From positions 62,001 to 126,000 of the forward strand of contig NZ_JBIWER010000004.1 of the NCBI RefSeq assembly GCF_044762655.1: a stretch of DNA of 64,000 bases, read 5' to 3'. Below, piece by piece: positions 61,388-64,000 of the stretch. Below the pieces are notes generated by a model. That model was not told the origin of the DNA and did not search any database. It was given only the letters and a program-made list of their open reading frames with translations. Every line of letters starts with the position of its first letter. Within the stretch, counting starts at the first letter, position 1. The DNA is from Psychrobacillus sp044762655. Lineage in GTDB: Bacteria; Bacillota; Bacilli; Bacillales_A; Planococcaceae. A program made the translations under genes and the position numbers.

Positions 61388-61509
61388 CGGACTCCCCCCT
61401 TTCCCCTAGTGTACTATAATCACTGCTGAAATGCGCTTGTCGGCATTATATAAGAAAAACCGGGCAAAAAAAAACCGTCTTTTTAGAATAAAAACCTGGA
61501 TATGCCGTT

Positions 61510-61550
61510 GATTGTAGCGAAGGTCGGACGCTTTCCGCGGGCACTGCACA
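61510..61550. repeat. Inverted-repeat element, half copy (type F)
   Basis: GATTGTAGCGAAGGTCGGAC and the following GCTTTCCGCGGGCAC match the ends of the element at 10303-10402. The other half is missing: the sequence runs on into AT-rich DNA and the terminator of the next gene. Confidence 0.65.
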
Positions 61551-61574
61551 AGCCTATAACTTCCTAAGCAGGAA

Positions 61575-61617
61575 CAAAAAAAGATGCCCTTAAGTCCACT
61601 AGAACTTTCCAGGCATC
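61575..61617 (-). terminator. Terminator after the YteA-like gene
   Basis: GATGCC pairs with GGCATC with an inner AAGTTC/GGACTT stem; the minus-strand tail is TTTTTTTG, 8 bp past the stop. Confidence 0.75.
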
Positions 61618-61624
61618 ACTCTCA

Positions 61625-62110
61625 TCATTGTTTGTCTTGTGGTGAATCAGATGAACCGACCTCTTCTAGTATCTCAAAGCTATTGGAGTAATCGCGAAGT
61701 CTATCATCTTCATCCTCCACCGGCTGATCTGTTGAAGAATTTAGAAGTGATTCTTCCACTGGACGACTGTCTTCATATACACCTTGATGCGCATGCTCCA
61801 CACATGTCAAAGTAGTCGGGACCGCTTCTAATCGAGCAAGTGGGATTTCTTCTCCGCATTCAGCACATTTCCCGTATGTACCCTCCTCGATAGCAGCTAA
61901 CGCTTTTTCAATGTCCTCCATTTCCTCATCAAAATGCCTATTTAACGCTAGACGCGTATGCTGATCGGTTAAGTCAGTTGCATTATCCGCAGGATGATTA
62001 TCGTAGTTAGATAACTCCGTAGTCTCAAACTCCTCTTCATTTTGTTTTTGATGCTCTAACTCTTCAAAACGTTTTTCTAATGTATTTTTTAATTTATCGT
62101 ATTTTGTCAT
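61625..62110 (-). CDS. DksA/TraR-type zinc finger protein (YteA-like)
   Basis: A 161-residue acidic protein with an N-terminal coiled coil (about 5-75) and a DksA-type zinc finger: Cys82, Cys85, Cys103 and His106 in the KCAECGEEIPLARLEAVP to TCVEHA region. Here the fourth ligand is His rather than Cys. It matches the YteA-like group of Bacillales (some linked to sporulation), which may contact RNA polymerase as DksA does; that is inference. The acidic tail after 110 is poorly ordered. The start follows AAGGAGG. Confidence 0.82.
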   Translation of the reverse strand: MTKYDKLKNTLEKRFEELEHQKQNEEEFETTELSNYDNHPADNATDLTDQHTRLALNRHFDEEMEDIEKALAAIEEGTYGKCAECGEEIPLARLEAVPTTLTCVEHAHQGVYEDSRPVEESLLNSSTDQPVEDEDDRLRDYSNSFEILEEVGSSDSPQDKQ

Positions 62111-62309
62111 GTAAATTCCTCCTTGGGTTACTTAAGGATTACCCAAATAAGAGCGAAATAAAACAATCTGCCACAACGTTTAGAAATTACCTTTTTGTCT
62201 ATATAATCAAATAGAAGGACTAGTTTATCATTTCACTTTAATTCATAGTGATTTAGTATGGTATTTTTTAAATTTTTCCAGTATGATTATATTTAGGGAG
62301 TGATTGTGA

Positions 62310-62936
62310 ATGGGTATACATAAATTTTTTATGAGTATGAACGATTTAGAAAGAATTATTCGCTGTCCCGGACGTTTTAAATTTGAAGAGCATAATGTTG
62401 CTGCTCACTCATGGAAAGTTTCCCAATACGCTATGTTTTTTGCAACACTAGAAGAGAATAACGGTGCAACAATTAACTGGAAATCACTTTATGAAAAAAC
62501 GATCAACCATGACTTTGCAGAGATTTTTATCGGAGATATTAAAACACCAGTGAAGCATGCATCTCCTGAGCTTAAACAAATGCTTGCACATGTTGAAGAA
62601 AAAATGATGGAGAAGTTTATATTAGATGAAATTCCAAAAGAATTTCAGCCAGTATTTTTTGACCGTATGAAAGAAGGGAAAGACGATACGATTGAAGGTC
62701 GTCTACTCGAGTTAGCAGATAAATTGGATCAGGTGTACGAAGCTTTTGCTGAATTGCAGCGCGGAAATACGGATGCAGAATTTGTAAATATGTACGAAAC
62801 TGCATTAAGAAAGATTCTTCATATCCCATTAAATACAAGTATCAATTATTTTAAAGAGGTTATTTTACAGGAAATTATGAAGGAAGAATCCGTTATAGAT
62901 GTAAAATCTATCACTGTACAATTACTAGTAGAATAA
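62310..62936 (+). CDS. HD domain phosphohydrolase (YfbR-like)
   Basis: A 208-residue HD-domain protein. AAHSWKVSQ (His33), INHDFAEIFIGDIKTPVK (His67-Asp68) and LELADKLDQVYEA (Asp about 137) form the HD metal site. YfbR-type enzymes remove phosphate from deoxynucleoside 5'-monophosphates; this protein has the YfbR segments RCPGRF and GDIKTPVK. The exact substrate is inferred. The start follows GGGAGTGA. It lies about 85 bp before the GntR gene. Confidence 0.85.
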   Translation: MGIHKFFMSMNDLERIIRCPGRFKFEEHNVAAHSWKVSQYAMFFATLEENNGATINWKSLYEKTINHDFAEIFIGDIKTPVKHASPELKQMLAHVEEKMMEKFILDEIPKEFQPVFFDRMKEGKDDTIEGRLLELADKLDQVYEAFAELQRGNTDAEFVNMYETALRKILHIPLNTSINYFKEVILQEIMKEESVIDVKSITVQLLVE

Positions 62937-63020
62937 TCTCTTCCAATTTATGCGATATATTGTATAATATGTTGTATGATATTGTTGAACTATTAAGACA
63001 ATTGAAAGGAGGGAATCTTT

Positions 63021-63665
63021 GTGCCAATTCCGGTGAATCATACTAAACCTGTTCGTACAACCGCCAAGTTGCATGCTTTTAACCAATTACAGCAGTGGAT
63101 TATCGACGGAACTTTACAACCTGAAGAGAAGCTAAACGATATTGAACTCGCCCAAGCTTTAGGGGTGAGTAGAACACCTATTAGAGAATCCTTACAGCTT
63201 CTAGAATCCCAAGGTTTTGTAACAATGCACCCTGGTAGAGCAACGCAAGTCACAGCCGTCGAGAAAGAGGATATTAATAATCTCTTGCCACCATTGGCAG
63301 TACTGCAAGCGCTCGCAGCTGAGATAGCCGTTCCTAATATGGATGAGGAAGTTCTAAGTCTATTAGAAGAAAAAAATAGAGAATTCGCTAACGCTCTACA
63401 GCAAAAAGAATTTTCCACAGCTCTAAAAGTGGATGAAGAATTTCATCAACTTATTGTAGACACTGCTAATAATCCATACATACATTCCATGGTAGAAATG
63501 CTTCAAGCACATGTACGTAGGCTATTTTATTATGAAAAAATTGTCCTACGAGAATATTCTATTGAGCAACATGAGAATCTAATTCGCGCATTCCGCGAAA
63601 AAAACACCAAAGAACTAGCAGAAGTAATGCGCTCCAATTGGATTTATACAATCGAAGAGTTTTAA
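63021..63665 (+). CDS. GntR family regulator (FadR/FCD type)
   Basis: A 214-residue transcriptional regulator. The winged helix (about 15-80) contains LNDIELAQALGVSRTPIRESLQLL and GFVTMHPGRAT; the C-terminal FCD domain (about 90-210) has the metal-binding pattern DEEFHQLI and a later His (ENLI region). FCD regulators sense small organic acids. The target is not evident; the neighbouring brnQ gene is convergent. The start is GTG after AAAGGAGGG. It is closed by a terminator. Confidence 0.88.
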   Translation: MPIPVNHTKPVRTTAKLHAFNQLQQWIIDGTLQPEEKLNDIELAQALGVSRTPIRESLQLLESQGFVTMHPGRATQVTAVEKEDINNLLPPLAVLQALAAEIAVPNMDEEVLSLLEEKNREFANALQQKEFSTALKVDEEFHQLIVDTANNPYIHSMVEMLQAHVRRLFYYEKIVLREYSIEQHENLIRAFREKNTKELAEVMRSNWIYTIEEF

Positions 63666-63679
63666 AAACGAAGATAATT

Positions 63680-63734
63680 AAAAGGTGGCAGAAAGCGTTG
63701 TGATATTCACAATCTTTCTAACCACCTTTTTTAT
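63680..63734. terminator. Bidirectional terminator between GntR and brnQ
   Basis: AAAAGGTGG pairs with CCACCTTTT, with inner AGAAAG/CTTTCT and TTGTGA/TCACAA stems. T runs on both sides suit the two convergent genes. Confidence 0.85.
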
Positions 63735-64000
63735 TTATTTAGCTGATTTTACTTCTGTTTTTTCAAATCTCGAAATGATTCCAGTTACAAGCATTACTAC
63801 GATAAATGGTATTAACCATCCTAACCCTACATTATAAAATGGCAATACATTCTCGTAAAAACTTACGATTGGTTGTAGCCAGTTATAATATTCAATATCT
63901 AATGAACCACACAGCGCTTTAAAACCATCTACAATACTGATTAAAAACGTCACGAACATTACACTAACATACACCATTCTCGCATGATTAAACAATGGTG
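63735..64000 (-). CDS. brnQ: Branched-chain amino acid carrier BrnQ, C-terminal part
   Basis: The last 87 residues of a membrane transporter; the start lies beyond the window. The RMVYVSVMFVTFLISIVDGF helix and VGLGWLIPFIVVMLVTGIIS with a basic end match the C-terminus of BrnQ (LIVCS family), which imports leucine, isoleucine and valine with Na+ or H+. The frame is open to the window edge, so the apparent internal TTG start is not the real one. Confidence 0.8.
   Translation of the reverse strand, partial: PLFNHARMVYVSVMFVTFLISIVDGFKALCGSLDIEYYNWLQPIVSFYENVLPFYNVGLGWLIPFIVVMLVTGIISRFEKTEVKSAK

Noticed and set aside
1..64000. CRISPR arrays, prophage, insertion sequences, defence islands, tRNA or rRNA genes.
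   Set aside because: I found no array of identical spaced repeats, no transposase or integrase, no phage genes and no RNA gene pattern in the window.

Overview
The window looks like ordinary chromosome from a low-GC Gram-positive bacterium of the order Bacillales. The base composition is AT-rich. Nearly every gene has a strong AGGAGG-type ribosome binding site, GTG and TTG starts are frequent, and most proteins resemble Bacillus subtilis families (YhfW, NiaP, YclNOPQ, NsrR/Hmp, YuaF-FloT, YtrEF-like, YumC, YuxK, YteA-like). The mix of families and the short intergenic repeats suggest the Planococcaceae (Psychrobacillus/Lysinibacillus-like); this is inference, because no rRNA or tRNA gene is present to settle it. 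I see no prophage, insertion sequence, CRISPR array, toxin-antitoxin pair or restriction system.

Layout. 1-4.8 kb: a truncated lipoprotein, a DUF4288 protein and a PadR regulator with a two-gene heterodimeric ABC exporter. 4.8-10 kb: Rieske-type oxidoreductase YhfW, a DUF2500 protein, a YflT-type stress protein, a histidine phosphatase and a DsbA-like protein. 10-14.4 kb: Mn-dependent pyrophosphatase and the divergent nsrR/hmp nitric-oxide defence pair, then an acetyltransferase fusion. 14.4-20.3 kb: 3-methyladenine glycosylase, a CoA-transferase, a P-loop kinase-like protein, niacin transporter NiaP, and thrC-thrB. 20.6-28.2 kb: zinc transporter, uracil-DNA glycosylase-like protein, PAP2 phosphatase, then a Fur-controlled petrobactin-type siderophore uptake operon ending in a heme monooxygenase, and a lipoprotein. 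28.2-36.5 kb: peptide transporter, a homodimer-type ABC exporter, HflX, a glyoxalase-like protein, a frameshifted RDD gene and an acyl-CoA synthetase. 36.6-49.6 kb: NhaC antiporter, methyltransferase, YtrEF-like ABC transporter, PCYCGC lipoprotein, fumarase, HD-GYP protein, the sigma-W-type yuaF-floT pair, a Pit phosphate transporter with its DUF47 partner, and a pentapeptide-repeat protein. 49.7-64 kb: MMPL transporter, MhqD-like hydrolase, adenine deaminase, an MFS efflux pump, small hypothetical genes including a 30-residue membrane peptide, dipeptidase, DinB protein, a stand-alone GIY-YIG protein, YumC-type ferredoxin reductase, YuxK, a YteA-like zinc finger, an HD phosphohydrolase, a GntR regulator and the end of brnQ.

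The genes fall into small independent units rather than one large system. The clearest functional groupings are iron uptake plus heme breakdown under two Fur boxes, NO sensing plus NO detoxification, threonine synthesis, phosphate uptake, and membrane-stress flotillin under a sigma-W-like promoter. The most unusual content is non-coding. One repeat family of about 100 bp has four copies, each attached just after the stop codon of a gene and all in the same orientation relative to that gene, with a conserved nested hairpin. There are also degenerate 21-bp-period tandem repeats at three or four intergenic sites. Other points are a frameshifted RDD gene, a cysteine-free family-4-like uracil-DNA glycosylase, and a hairpin that both ends one transcript and covers the ribosome binding site of the next gene.
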